The translations under genes were made by a program, and so were the position numbers. From contig CP095846.1 in the NCBI GenBank assembly GCA_023100825.1, positions 2,914,001 to 2,978,000 of the forward strand: 64,000 nucleotides of DNA, written 5' to 3'. The stretch comes from Nocardioidaceae bacterium SCSIO 66511 (GTDB taxonomy: Bacteria > Actinomycetota > Actinomycetes > Propionibacteriales > Nocardioidaceae). Positions 33,724-42,414 of this stretch are shown here, in pieces (position 1 is the stretch's first letter; each line of letters begins with the position of its first letter). Below the pieces are notes generated by a model, which was not told the origin of the DNA, ran no database searches, and was given only the letters and a program-made list of their open reading frames with translations.

Positions 33724-34644
33724 ATGAGCCGACTCGAGATCTGGGCCGCAACAACGACACCGTTCGATGCGGACGGCAGGCTCGACGTTTCGGTGATCCC
33801 CGAACAGGCCCGCCACCTCAAGGAGAACGGCGTCTTCGGCGCGTTCGTGACGGGTACGACCGGAGAGTTCCCCGCTCTCTCCGCTGCGGAGCGCATGCAA
33901 GTCGTGGAGGCGTGGGCAGACGTACGCCCCGAAGGGTTCGGGCTCGGCGCTCAGGTCGGCTCGAACGACCTCGCGGAAGCGAAGTCCCTTGCCACGCACG
34001 CGGAGGAGCACGGCGTTGACCTGATCGCAGCGGTCGCCCCGTACTACGGCGAGGCACCGAGGATCGATCTGTCCGTGCAGCACCTCGGCGGTGTCGCTGC
34101 GGCCGCACCTCGTACGCCGTTCTGCTATTACCACATCCCGAGCATGACCGGCTCCACGCTGTTGCCGAGCCAGATCGCCGCCCGCGCAGCCGTCGACATC
34201 CCGACGTTCCAGGCGGTCAAGTTCACCGACGAGGACCTGATGGAGTTCGACCGGACCCGCCGGGCACACAACGGCATGACGGTGTTCTTCGGCCGCGACG
34301 AGCTACTCCCAGCCGGTCTTGCGTTCGGCGCGACCGCCGTCATCGGCAGCCTGTTCAATGGCCTCGCACCGGTTGCGCATCGCGTCGTCGAAGCATACGA
34401 CCGCGGGGAACACGACCGCGCGTACGACCTGCACCGTCCGTTCCGTGACATCGCCGAGGTGAGCGGTCGACATGGCGGCCTCGGCTTCGTGAAGGAGCTG
34501 ATGAACCGGCTGAGCCCGGACGCAGGTCGCCCGCGCCTGCCGTGGGGGCCGCTCGACCAGCCCGCACTGGCAGCGATCGACGACCTGCTGCCGTCGTTGA
34601 AGGACGCAGTCGCCGATGCCGTCAATGACGGGGGCGCGGTGTGA
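33724..34644 (+). CDS. nanA: N-acetylneuraminate lyase-like aldolase
   Basis: A 306-residue DHDPS/NAL-superfamily TIM barrel. The pyruvate-binding loop is FVTGTTGEFPALS; the catalytic Tyr lies in FCYYHIPSMTGSTLLPSQIA and the Schiff-base Lys in TFQAVKFTDEDLMEFDR. The KFTD sequence after the Lys is characteristic of N-acetylneuraminate lyases rather than DHDPS. It would split imported sialic acid into N-acetylmannosamine and pyruvate. Its stop overlaps the GTG of the regulator gene. The gene symbol rests on these motifs plus operon context. Confidence 0.82.
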   Translation: MSRLEIWAATTTPFDADGRLDVSVIPEQARHLKENGVFGAFVTGTTGEFPALSAAERMQVVEAWADVRPEGFGLGAQVGSNDLAEAKSLATHAEEHGVDLIAAVAPYYGEAPRIDLSVQHLGGVAAAAPRTPFCYYHIPSMTGSTLLPSQIAARAAVDIPTFQAVKFTDEDLMEFDRTRRAHNGMTVFFGRDELLPAGLAFGATAVIGSLFNGLAPVAHRVVEAYDRGEHDRAYDLHRPFRDIAEVSGRHGGLGFVKELMNRLSPDAGRPRLPWGPLDQPALAAIDDLLPSLKDAVADAVNDGGAV

Positions 34645-35324
34645 AACGCAGCCCGATTTACCTCGAGGCGCAGAGCCGGCTGCGCGATTTCATCCGCGAA
34701 CGCGGTCTGCGCGCGGGCGACCGACTCCCGCCCGAGGCGACTCTCGCAACGGAGCTCGAGGTCAGCCGGCCGTCTCTGCGTGAGGCGACGCGCAGTCTGC
34801 AGACGCTCGGGGTGATCGAGGCACAGCCCGGCAACGGCCTGTTCGTCGCGGAGTTCTCATTCCGGCCGGTCATCGAGCAACTGCCGTACGGACTCGCGGA
34901 GCTCGGCCAGGGACTCGAGGAGATCCTCACCGCCCGCGAGGCGATGGAGGTCGGGCTGATGCCGGCCGTCGCCCGGATGGACACCCATGAGGCACTCGAC
35001 CGTTGCGCCGCGCTCGCCGAGCAGATGATCGAGTTGGAACAGCGTGGCGAGTCGTTCGAGGAGATCGACCGCGACTTCCATCTCACGCTCTACCGGCCGC
35101 TGTCCAACCCCCTCGTCGACAACCTGATCGAGCTGTTCTGGGAGCTGTTCGTACGACTCGGCGACGCAATACCCGGCCGACCGGAGAAGGACCGCGGCGA
35201 GGCCCATCTGCGAATCGTCCGAGCACTGCAAGCCGGCGACGGCAGTGCCGCAATCACTCATATGCGCGAACACTTCGACGACGTGCGCGACCGCGCCGCG
35301 AAGCTCGGCGGCGCTGATTCATGA
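34641..35324 (+). CDS. GntR/FadR-family regulator of the sialic-acid operon
   Basis: A 227-residue regulator. The winged helix, about residues 8-72, includes RDFIRERGLRAGDRLPPEAT, then LATELEVSRPSLREATRSLQ and TLGVIEAQPGNGLFV. The FCD ligand domain follows, with Asp/His metal-site residues in FEEIDRDFHLTLYRPLSNPL and EAHLRIVRALQAGD. NanR of E. coli belongs to this subfamily, so a sialic-acid-responsive repressor is likely. Its site is probably the CAGATATCTG palindrome in the operon promoter. Coupled by GTGA and ATGA overlaps to its neighbours. Confidence 0.88.
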   Translation: MKRSPIYLEAQSRLRDFIRERGLRAGDRLPPEATLATELEVSRPSLREATRSLQTLGVIEAQPGNGLFVAEFSFRPVIEQLPYGLAELGQGLEEILTAREAMEVGLMPAVARMDTHEALDRCAALAEQMIELEQRGESFEEIDRDFHLTLYRPLSNPLVDNLIELFWELFVRLGDAIPGRPEKDRGEAHLRIVRALQAGDGSAAITHMREHFDDVRDRAAKLGGADS

Positions 35325-36769
35325 GCCGACGACCCAACGTGCTCGTAGTGATGAGCGACCAGCAGCAGGCGGCGACGGTCTCGTCGGGCGACCCATGCCT
35401 GACGCCACATCTCGACGCGGTTGCCGAGCGCGGCGTACGTTTCCGCCGTTGCTACTCCCCCAGCCCGGTCTGCTCGCCCGCGCGAGCGAGCTTCATGACC
35501 GGACTACTGCCCCACCAGCACGGCATGGTCGACGTCGAACACGCGGTCCCGCGGTACCGGGCGGATCTCGTTGACGACCTACCGATGTGGAGCCAGGTTC
35601 TGCGCAAGGCCGGCTACCACACCGGCTACTACGGCAAGTGGCACGTGGAGCGTACGTACGACATGCGCGCGTACGGATTCGAGCGGTCCGGCGCGTACCG
35701 CGAGCCCGGTGCCGACTACCTCGCGCATCGCACGTCGCTCGGGCTCGGGCCCAAGCCGGCCATCAGCGAGCCGAGTAAGACGGTCACCCAACCCGGCTAT
35801 CGCGATCTGCCTCTGTACGGCGTCACCGACGAGCCCGAGGAGTCGACACTCGAGCACTTCACTGTGTCGAACGCGCTTTCGTTCCTCGACGACGCGGTCA
35901 CCGGCGACGACCCGTGGGCGTTGATGGTGAGCACGAAGGCGCCGCACGAGCCGTACGTCGTGCCACGTCCGTACTTCGACCTCTACGAGCCGGGGGCAAT
36001 CGAGCTACCGGAAAGCTTCGACGACGATCTCGCAAGTCGGCCGGCGATCTACCGTCGCCAACAGACGGTGTGGGCCGACCTGTCGCCGGACGAGTTCCGC
36101 ACGGCGACCGCCTGCTACTACGCGCTGTGCTCGATGGTCGACGCCCAGGTCGGCCGCCTGCTGCGCCGTATCGACGACGCCGGACAGCTTGACGACACCC
36201 TCGTCGTCTTTACCTCCGACCACGGCGACCTGATGGGCGCCCATCGACTTCTACTCAAGGGCGTTCCCGCCTTCGAAGAGGTCTACCGCGTACCGCTCAT
36301 CGTGTCCTGGCCACGAGGTATCTCCGGTGGTCGAGTCGTCGACGACATCGTTCAGTCCCATGACGTCGCCGAAACCCTCGCGCTGCTCGGCGGTGCGACG
36401 CTGGACGCCCACGCCGTCGACCTGATGCCAACCCTGCAAGGCGAGTCGACTCCGCGCGATTCGGCGATCGCGGAGTTGCACGGACAGCGCTTCTCATACA
36501 CCCAGCGTGTGGTCTGGCACGAGCGTTACAAGTACGTCTTCAACGCGTTCGACTTCGACGAGCTCTACGACCTCGCAACCGACCCGTACGAGCAGGAGAA
36601 CCTCGCCGACGATCCCGCGTACCGCGACGTGCTCGAACGCCTCACGATGTTGCTTTGGGCGACGGCCGAACAGACCGATGACTTCACCATGACCGGTGCG
36701 CAGGACGGCACCTACCGTTACCTGCCTCTCGGGCCGCAATCCGTATCCACCGAAGGGAATGCGCCATGA
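35321..36769 (+). CDS. sulfatase (formylglycine-dependent)
   Basis: A 482-residue type I sulfatase. The metal-binding start is RPNVLVVMSDQQQAATVSSG; the modification motif is CSPARASFMTGLLPHQHG (Cys to be oxidised to formylglycine, C-x-P/A-x-R). VFTSDHGDLMGAHRLLLKG supplies further metal ligands. It has no signal peptide, unlike most glycan sulfatases, so it seems to act in the cytoplasm on an imported sulfated sugar. It sits between regulator and sialidase genes with ATGA overlaps at both ends, so it is an integral part of the pathway. Confidence 0.9.
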   Translation: MSRRPNVLVVMSDQQQAATVSSGDPCLTPHLDAVAERGVRFRRCYSPSPVCSPARASFMTGLLPHQHGMVDVEHAVPRYRADLVDDLPMWSQVLRKAGYHTGYYGKWHVERTYDMRAYGFERSGAYREPGADYLAHRTSLGLGPKPAISEPSKTVTQPGYRDLPLYGVTDEPEESTLEHFTVSNALSFLDDAVTGDDPWALMVSTKAPHEPYVVPRPYFDLYEPGAIELPESFDDDLASRPAIYRRQQTVWADLSPDEFRTATACYYALCSMVDAQVGRLLRRIDDAGQLDDTLVVFTSDHGDLMGAHRLLLKGVPAFEEVYRVPLIVSWPRGISGGRVVDDIVQSHDVAETLALLGGATLDAHAVDLMPTLQGESTPRDSAIAELHGQRFSYTQRVVWHERYKYVFNAFDFDELYDLATDPYEQENLADDPAYRDVLERLTMLLWATAEQTDDFTMTGAQDGTYRYLPLGPQSVSTEGNAP

Positions 36770-37959
36770 GATTCACCCATCGACCACTGACGCTCCTCGT
36801 CGTCGCGGCATGCGCACTCGCGGTGCCCGCGGGCACCGCGAACTCTGCGTCTCCGCCGACGCAGTGCACCGAGTCCGTCCCGTTCACCTCCGGCGAAGGC
36901 GGCTACGAGATCTACCGCATTCCGTCGGTCGTCCGCGCAGACGACGGAACGCTCGTCGCGTTCGCCGAGGGCCGCGAGACGCGCTCGGACGCCGGCTCGA
37001 TCGATGTCGTACGCCGGCGTTCCCACGACGGCGGGTGCACGTGGGGGCCACAGCAGGTCGTCGCCGATCAGGGCGACAACACGATCGGAAACCCTTCCCC
37101 CGTTGTCGATCCGCGTACCGGTGACCTCGTCCTGCTCACGACACGCAACGCCGGTACCGCCAGTGAAGCAGAGATCCTTCGCGGCGAGGTCCCGCCTGAA
37201 GACAGCCGCCGGGTGTTCGTACAACGCAGTCGCGACAACGGGCGTACGTTCAGCGCGCTGCGCGAGATCACGTCGACCGCCAAGCGAGCCGACTGGCGCT
37301 GGTACGCAACCGGGCCCGGGCACTCGATCGCGCTGACTCGCGGCGAGCACCGTGGCCGGCTGGTCGTACCGGCCAACCACTCCAGCGCCCCGCCTGAGGG
37401 TTCGTCCGACACGGGTCAAGAGGCCAAGTACTACGGCGCGCACAGCCTCTACAGCGACGACGGCGGACGCACCTGGCAGATCGGCTTCAGCGACGACACG
37501 TTCGACGGCGAGCTGAACACCAACGAGTCGACCGTCGCGGAACGCCGCGACGGCAGTCTCTACTTCAACGCCCGCGACCAAAACGGCACCTCACCCGAGA
37601 CTCGCGCGGACGGCATCTCCACCGACGGTGGCGAAACGCTCGACACCCCGTACACCCCGCAGGCCGGCCTCGTCGGCCCCGTCGTTCAGGGCAGCGTGCT
37701 ACAGGTACGAGGAGCCGGGTGGCCGTTGCTGTACGCCGGTCCGTCCGACCCCGACAGCCGCGCCGCGATGGCGATCCGGGTGAGCGACGACGGCGGCACG
37801 ACGTGGGAGAACCGTTACCCCGTCTCGGATGCGCCCGCTGCGTACTCCGATCTCGTGCAGCTGCGTGGGAATCACGTCGGTCTGCTCTACGAGACGGGCG
37901 AGAGCGACACGTACGAGACGATCACCTTCGAGCGCGTCGATCTGAGTGATCTGCGATGA
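36766..37959 (+). CDS. nanH: secreted exo-alpha-sialidase
   Basis: A 397-residue GH33 sialidase with a signal peptide (MRFTHRPLTLLVVAACALAV, cleavage near ANSA). The YRIP motif (GGYEIYRIPSVVRADDGTL) carries the first catalytic Arg, followed by the acid/base region AEGRETRSDAGSIDVVRRRS. Asp-box repeats are plentiful: SHDGGCTWG, SRDNGRTFS, YSDDGGRTW, SDDGGTTW. It releases terminal sialic acid from host or dietary glycoconjugates outside the cell. Length is that of a minimal catalytic domain, with no lectin modules. Overlaps both neighbours by ATGA. Confidence 0.92.
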   Translation: MRFTHRPLTLLVVAACALAVPAGTANSASPPTQCTESVPFTSGEGGYEIYRIPSVVRADDGTLVAFAEGRETRSDAGSIDVVRRRSHDGGCTWGPQQVVADQGDNTIGNPSPVVDPRTGDLVLLTTRNAGTASEAEILRGEVPPEDSRRVFVQRSRDNGRTFSALREITSTAKRADWRWYATGPGHSIALTRGEHRGRLVVPANHSSAPPEGSSDTGQEAKYYGAHSLYSDDGGRTWQIGFSDDTFDGELNTNESTVAERRDGSLYFNARDQNGTSPETRADGISTDGGETLDTPYTPQAGLVGPVVQGSVLQVRGAGWPLLYAGPSDPDSRAAMAIRVSDDGGTTWENRYPVSDAPAAYSDLVQLRGNHVGLLYETGESDTYETITFERVDLSDLR

Positions 37960-39137
37960 CCGCGCGACGTACCGTCCTGGCGGCGAGCGGAGTCGGGATC
38001 GGGAGCCTACTCGCGGGGTCGCCCACGTACGCCGGATCGAGCCACCGGGCACCGCACGGCCAACGCTGGGAGCGCCTGCCCGATGTGCCGGCGAACACGA
38101 CGGACTGGTCGGAGAAGATCCCGGTCGGCGAGTCGTACTGGACCCAGCTCGGTCTCGCCGGCCCGGTGGCAGGCGCGCACGGCGACTATCTGATCGTCGG
38201 CGGCGGCGCGAACTTCCCCGAGCCGACACTCACGGCGAGTCGATCACCGGAGCTGGGCAAGGTCTACTGGAACGACGCGTTCGTACTGCGCCGCAAGGGT
38301 CGCTCGTACGAGTGGCTGGATGCCCAGCTGCAGCTGCGCGATGCGATCGCGTACGCGGCTTGCGTGAGCACACCGGACGGCGTCATAGTCATCGGCGGCG
38401 AAGGATTCCGCGGCGGGCCGAACGGCGCGGCAGTCGCCACCGTTGAGAAGTTCGCCGACGTCTTCCGACTGCGGTTCGACGGCCACGACCTCGTCCGCGA
38501 GGACCTGCCACCTCTCCCCCGGCCGTTGTCGTACGGCTCGGCCGCGCTGGTGGGCAGCACTGTGTTCGTCGCCGAAGGTTCGACCTTCTACGCACTCGAC
38601 CTCGCGAAGCGGTCCGCTGAATGGCGCACGCTGCCGACCTGGCCCGGTGACCCGCGTACCGTCGCCGTCGCCGCATCCGACGGCAAGCGGTTCTATCTGA
38701 TGTCCGGCCGGGCCAAGCACGACGACGGATCGTGGACGCTCTACCAAGACGCCTACGCCTACGACCCGCGCCGCGCGCGTTGGAGTCGGCTCGCCGATCT
38801 GCCGTGGTGCATCATGGCCGGCGTGGCCATCGGCGACCGGCACGGCATCACCGCGTACGCCGGAGACCGTGACGTCGAGCGGTGGAACGAGATCGAGCAA
38901 CTCACCGCCGACGGCCGCAGCGACGCCGTCACCTGGATCTACGACCACCACACCGGTTTCAACACCGACGTGCTCCGGTACGACGTGCGGCGCGACCGCT
39001 GGACGGTCGCCGGGCAGTTCGCCGGACCGCCGCAGGTCACCACACCGGCGATCGAGTGGGACGGCGATCTGGTCATCGCAAGCGGGGAGGTACGCCCGGG
39101 TGTCCGCACGCCCGCGGTGTGGCGGATCGGTCGATGA
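37956..39137 (+). CDS. nanM: exported kelch-repeat mutarotase, NanM-like
   Basis: A 393-residue protein of the cyclically permuted mutarotase (kelch propeller) family related to N-acetylneuraminate epimerase NanM. The N-terminus MTARRTVLAASGVGIGSLLA has a twin-arginine-like RRTVL and an AYA-type cleavage region (SPTYAGS), so it is exported. Kelch blades show as YLIVGGGANFPEPTLTASR, YWNDAFVL, GVIVIGGEGFRGGPNG and YQDAYAYDPRRARWSRLADL. It would convert alpha- to beta-sialic acid after sialidase cleavage, improving uptake. Coupled to both neighbours by ATGA. Confidence 0.85.
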   Translation: MTARRTVLAASGVGIGSLLAGSPTYAGSSHRAPHGQRWERLPDVPANTTDWSEKIPVGESYWTQLGLAGPVAGAHGDYLIVGGGANFPEPTLTASRSPELGKVYWNDAFVLRRKGRSYEWLDAQLQLRDAIAYAACVSTPDGVIVIGGEGFRGGPNGAAVATVEKFADVFRLRFDGHDLVREDLPPLPRPLSYGSAALVGSTVFVAEGSTFYALDLAKRSAEWRTLPTWPGDPRTVAVAASDGKRFYLMSGRAKHDDGSWTLYQDAYAYDPRRARWSRLADLPWCIMAGVAIGDRHGITAYAGDRDVERWNEIEQLTADGRSDAVTWIYDHHTGFNTDVLRYDVRRDRWTVAGQFAGPPQVTTPAIEWDGDLVIASGEVRPGVRTPAVWRIGR

Positions 39138-40063
39138 CACCACTCACGACGGCCTCGTTGCGCGGGGTGTGGGGCTCGGTGCTGCTCCCGATCGACTCCG
39201 GTGACGGTATCGACTGGGACCGGCTCGGCGGCGAGGTCGACGTACTCGCGGCGTCGGAGCTCGACGGTGTGTACGCACACGGCACGGCCGGCGAGTTCCA
39301 CACCCTTTCGGAGGATGAGTACGACCGGGTCAGCGCGGTCCTCGCAGCCGCGTGCGCTCGTACGGGCAAGGCGTTTCAGCTCGGCGCCAGTCATCCGGTC
39401 GCACAGGTAACGATCGAGCGGATCAGGCGTACGCGCCACCTCTCGCCCGGCGCGTACCAGGTCGTACTCCCCGATTGGCTGCCGCTGACTGACGACGAGG
39501 TTGCGACGTTCGTACGTCGGATCGCGAAGGTCGCGGCGCCGGTTCCGATCGTCCTCTACAACCCGCCACATGCGAAGACCTCGGCGACACCCGCCCTGCT
39601 GACCAGGCTGCTCGACGCCGCACCGTCGCTGATCGGCATCAAGGTCGCCGACGGCGATGCGGGCTGGTACGACTCCATGCACGCGGTGCTCGAACGCTGC
39701 GCGGTCTTCGTACCCGGCCACCGGCTCGCGACCGGGATGACCCGAGGAGCGGCCGGCAGCTACTCGAACATCGCGGCCCTCTCCCCTGCTGGTGCGGTCC
39801 GGTGGTATTCGCTGCTGCGAGACGACCCGGCCGCCGGCCTCGATGTCGAGCGCAGGATCGCGACCCTGTTCGACGAGCAGATCGCCCCGCTGCAACGTCG
39901 TGGACTGTCGAACCCGGCCCTCGACAAGTTCCTCGCCGCGGTCGGCGAATGGGCCGATGTCGGCCTGCGGATCCGCTGGCCGTACGATTCCGCACCCGAG
40001 GCCGCCGTCCTGCCTGCGCGACGACGCGCCAACGCCCTGCTGCCCGAGCTGTTCGGAGAGTGA
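39134..40063 (+). CDS. second DHDPS/NAL-superfamily lyase
   Basis: A 309-residue class I aldolase-like protein. The loop GVYAHGTAGEFHTLS has Ala where GTTGE is usual; the catalytic Tyr is in IVLYNPPHAKT and the Lys in LIGIKVADGDAGWYD. The residues after the Lys (VADG) differ from the KFTD of the first lyase in the operon, so the substrate should differ: perhaps a modified sialic acid or a dehydrated product. It overlaps the mutarotase stop (ATGA) and the epimerase start (GTGA). Superfamily assignment firm, reaction open. Confidence 0.82.
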   Translation: MTPLTTASLRGVWGSVLLPIDSGDGIDWDRLGGEVDVLAASELDGVYAHGTAGEFHTLSEDEYDRVSAVLAAACARTGKAFQLGASHPVAQVTIERIRRTRHLSPGAYQVVLPDWLPLTDDEVATFVRRIAKVAAPVPIVLYNPPHAKTSATPALLTRLLDAAPSLIGIKVADGDAGWYDSMHAVLERCAVFVPGHRLATGMTRGAAGSYSNIAALSPAGAVRWYSLLRDDPAAGLDVERRIATLFDEQIAPLQRRGLSNPALDKFLAAVGEWADVGLRIRWPYDSAPEAAVLPARRRANALLPELFGE

Positions 40064-41265
40064 TCGTCGTGTCCGTGTCCCATCTGCCCGGTTCGAAGCC
40101 GTGGCGCAAGGAGCAACTGGACGCCGTGCTGCGCTTCGCCGAACAATCGGCGCTGCCCGACGGCGGCTTCGGTTGGCTCGACGCCTCCGGCGCGGTCGAC
40201 CCGTCTCGTGAGCTGGAGCTGTGGATCAACGCGCGTATGACGTACGTGTTCTCGCTCGCGTCGCTGCTCGACGAGCGTACGCATCCCCTTGCGTTGCATG
40301 GCGTACGAGCGATCACGGAGCTGTTCGCGGACAAGGAGCACGGTGGCTGGTACGAGTCGGTGACCACGAAGCACGAACCGTCCTCGACGACGAAGTCGTG
40401 CTACCCGCATGCGTTCGTCGTACTCGCCGCGGCGACCGCGGCGAGCGCCGACGTCGACGGTGCACACACACTCCTCGAGTCGGCGTTGGACGTACACGCT
40501 CATCGCTTCTGGGAGGAGACTGCCGGCCGCTGCCGCGAGTCGTGGACCGCCGACTGGTCGCAGCCGGAGTCGTACCGAGGCGCCAACAGCAATATGCACA
40601 CGGTCGAGGCGTACCTGGCCGCCGCCGATGCGACGGATGACGGTGTGTGGCGTGACCGAGCGCTGTCGATCTGCGAGCACCTCATCAACAACGCAGCGCG
40701 TGCGAACTCCTGGCGCCTACCGGAGCACTTCGACGCCGATTGGAACGTCGATCTCGACTACAACCTCGACGCCCCCGCTGACCCGTTCCGCCCCTACGGC
40801 GCAACGCCCGGGCACGGCCTCGAGTGGGCGCGCCTCCTACTCCAGCTCGAAGCAGCGCTCGACGATCCGCCGGCATGGATGGTCGACGCAGCGGTGTCGC
40901 TGTTCACGACCGCTGTCAGTGACGGCGCGGTCGACGACACGTTCGTCTACACCACCGACTGGGCAGGCACGCCGGTTGTACGTGAGCGGTTCCACTGGGT
41001 GTTGGCCGAGGCCGTCGCCGCCGCGGACACCCTGGCGCGACGCACGGGCGGCTCCATCGGCCCCGAGGAGTCGAACCGGTGGTGGCGCGCCATCGACGAG
41101 CACTTCGTCGACCGAGCGACCGGCAGCTGGTACCACGAACTCGGCGAAGACCTGCGCGTGTCGACGCGTACGTGGTCAGGCAAGCCCGACGCGTACCACA
41201 TCGTCAACGCGATGCTGCTGCCCGACGCACCCCTCGCGCCGACGCTGGCCGAGTCGCTCGCCTGA
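40060..41265 (+). CDS. AGE-family N-acyl-hexosamine 2-epimerase
   Basis: A 401-residue (alpha/alpha)6-barrel protein of the N-acylglucosamine 2-epimerase family. Recognisable segments are GGFGWLDASGAVDPSRELEL with the following INARMTYVFSLASLL, GGWYESVTTKHEPSSTTKSC YPHAF, ANSNMHTVEAYLAA (catalytic-site His in M.(H)xxE) and PGHGLEWARLLLQLE. It would convert N-acetylmannosamine to N-acetylglucosamine, the role NanE has elsewhere. The GTG at 40060 overlaps the previous stop, like the other junctions. Last gene of the operon; a repeat element follows. Confidence 0.87.
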   Translation: MIVVSVSHLPGSKPWRKEQLDAVLRFAEQSALPDGGFGWLDASGAVDPSRELELWINARMTYVFSLASLLDERTHPLALHGVRAITELFADKEHGGWYESVTTKHEPSSTTKSCYPHAFVVLAAATAASADVDGAHTLLESALDVHAHRFWEETAGRCRESWTADWSQPESYRGANSNMHTVEAYLAAADATDDGVWRDRALSICEHLINNAARANSWRLPEHFDADWNVDLDYNLDAPADPFRPYGATPGHGLEWARLLLQLEAALDDPPAWMVDAAVSLFTTAVSDGAVDDTFVYTTDWAGTPVVRERFHWVLAEAVAAADTLARRTGGSIGPEESNRWWRAIDEHFVDRATGSWYHELGEDLRVSTRTWSGKPDAYHIVNAMLLPDAPLAPTLAESLA

Positions 41266-41372
41266 CTCTGTCGGTCCCCGCCGAATCAACTTTGCTGTCG
41301 GCTTTCGGCTTCTACTCGTTCGGCCACCCGTCTGCCCGGCTCCGGTTCGCTGCCGACCTTCGTCGCTACTTC

Positions 41373-41730
41373 CGTTGGGTAAAGACGCGGCGACGCGCGG
41401 AGGTGCCACTTCGGTTCGGTTGCTTGGCGGCTTTCCCGCCACTTTCGCGTGGTTGAAGGGTAAAGTCGGGGACTTCCCAAGGACGGTTGGTACTGTCCAC
41501 GGGAAGTGACCCTTGGGACCGTGACCGTTTGCATTGGGGCGTGCGTCTGCGGGCTGAGGTTTGCCTTGGTCCCAAGGCAAACCGCACGACGGTCGGCGCG
41601 AGCGAGTGGACTCCTGCCACGGCAGCCACGTACGTACCAACGAGCACGGCAACCGTTCACTTTGCACGGTGTCCCTGCCATGCAAAGCGGAGTTTCGCCA
41701 TGTTTACTTGGTAAAGCACCACCCACCGAC
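41373..41730 (+). repeat. inverted-repeat element, copy B (truncated, with insert)
   Basis: The left inverted repeat (41373-41397, core AAAGACGCGGCGACGCG) and the conserved core (41636-41725) match copy A in the same orientation, but the right end is missing: similarity stops near 41730, about ten bases from the next gene's stop. A roughly 200-bp private segment lies in the middle, with a perfect 12-bp inverted repeat, GGTTTGCCTTGG (41558-41569) and its complement (41572-41583). The minus-strand micro-ORF 41701-41657 reads MAKLRFAWQGHRAK. The core hairpin is CTTTGCATGG/CCGTGCAAAG with loop CAGGGACA. A flank unit precedes it in 41280-41372; no gene lies in 41266-41740. Confidence 0.82.
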
Positions 41731-41740
41731 GCACCGCCCG

Positions 41741-42325
41741 TTACACCTGCCGACCGACGTAACCAGCGAGCCGGGTGTACGGGTCCGCGTCTGCCGGAAC
41801 CGCGACGGGCTGGGCGAACGGCCCGCCCTCGCCTCGCCCCTCGGCGGGGACATTCTCGGCGTACCAGTCGAGTGCGATCTGGGCAAGAGTCGGGTCGAGC
41901 CGATCGTCGCGGCCCGTCGCTCGGGAGAGGTCCCAGGAGTGGACGGTGAACTCATGGGTGTACGCGTCCAGGAGCTCGCGACCGGACAGCGTGCCCCATG
42001 GCATCGTGCAGCTCTTGGCGAGCTCTGAGTCGGGAGCCCAGACGTCCTCGAGCTCGGCGCGTGTTTTGCCGAAGGCTTCGCCCTCCTCGCCGCTGAGGTC
42101 GTCGGCCGGGTCGGGCACCTGGGTCGTGTCACCCCCATGGTTCGCGCGGATCAGCTTGCGCATCACAGCGACGAGGTGTGCGAGGAGGGTCCGGACGTCG
42201 TACTCGGCGCACGGCGTCGGTCGACCGAGGTCGTCCGGTGTCAATGCCTCGATCTGACGCTCGACCTGGTCGAGCACGGCGGTGAACTGCGGCCGCGGAT
42301 CAAGGCTGTCGGACGTGGCAGGCAT
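41741..42325 (-). CDS. DinB/mycothiol maleylpyruvate isomerase-like protein (TIGR03086 type)
   Basis: A 194-residue protein of the actinobacterial mycothiol-dependent maleylpyruvate isomerase N-terminal-like, TIGR03086 group. The start MPATSDSLDPRPQFTAVLDQ is followed by LTPDDLGRPTPCAEYDVRTL with the next residues LAHLVAVM (PTPC..(W/Y)DVR.L..H), then DAYTHEFTVHSWDLSRATGR, where the His residues of H...H bind metal in the family. GAAGGAG lies before the ATG at 42325. Activity unknown. It is read toward copy B of the repeat, which ends ten bases from its stop. Confidence 0.86.
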   Translation of the reverse strand: MPATSDSLDPRPQFTAVLDQVERQIEALTPDDLGRPTPCAEYDVRTLLAHLVAVMRKLIRANHGGDTTQVPDPADDLSGEEGEAFGKTRAELEDVWAPDSELAKSCTMPWGTLSGRELLDAYTHEFTVHSWDLSRATGRDDRLDPTLAQIALDWYAENVPAEGRGEGGPFAQPVAVPADADPYTRLAGYVGRQV

Positions 42326-42414
42326 GAGACTCCTTCGGTTCGTCAGTGGTGAGTTGCAGTCTGCAGGTAGGTACCGACAGCGCTTCCCGGGCAACCGTGC
42401 CGCTCACCGAGCGG

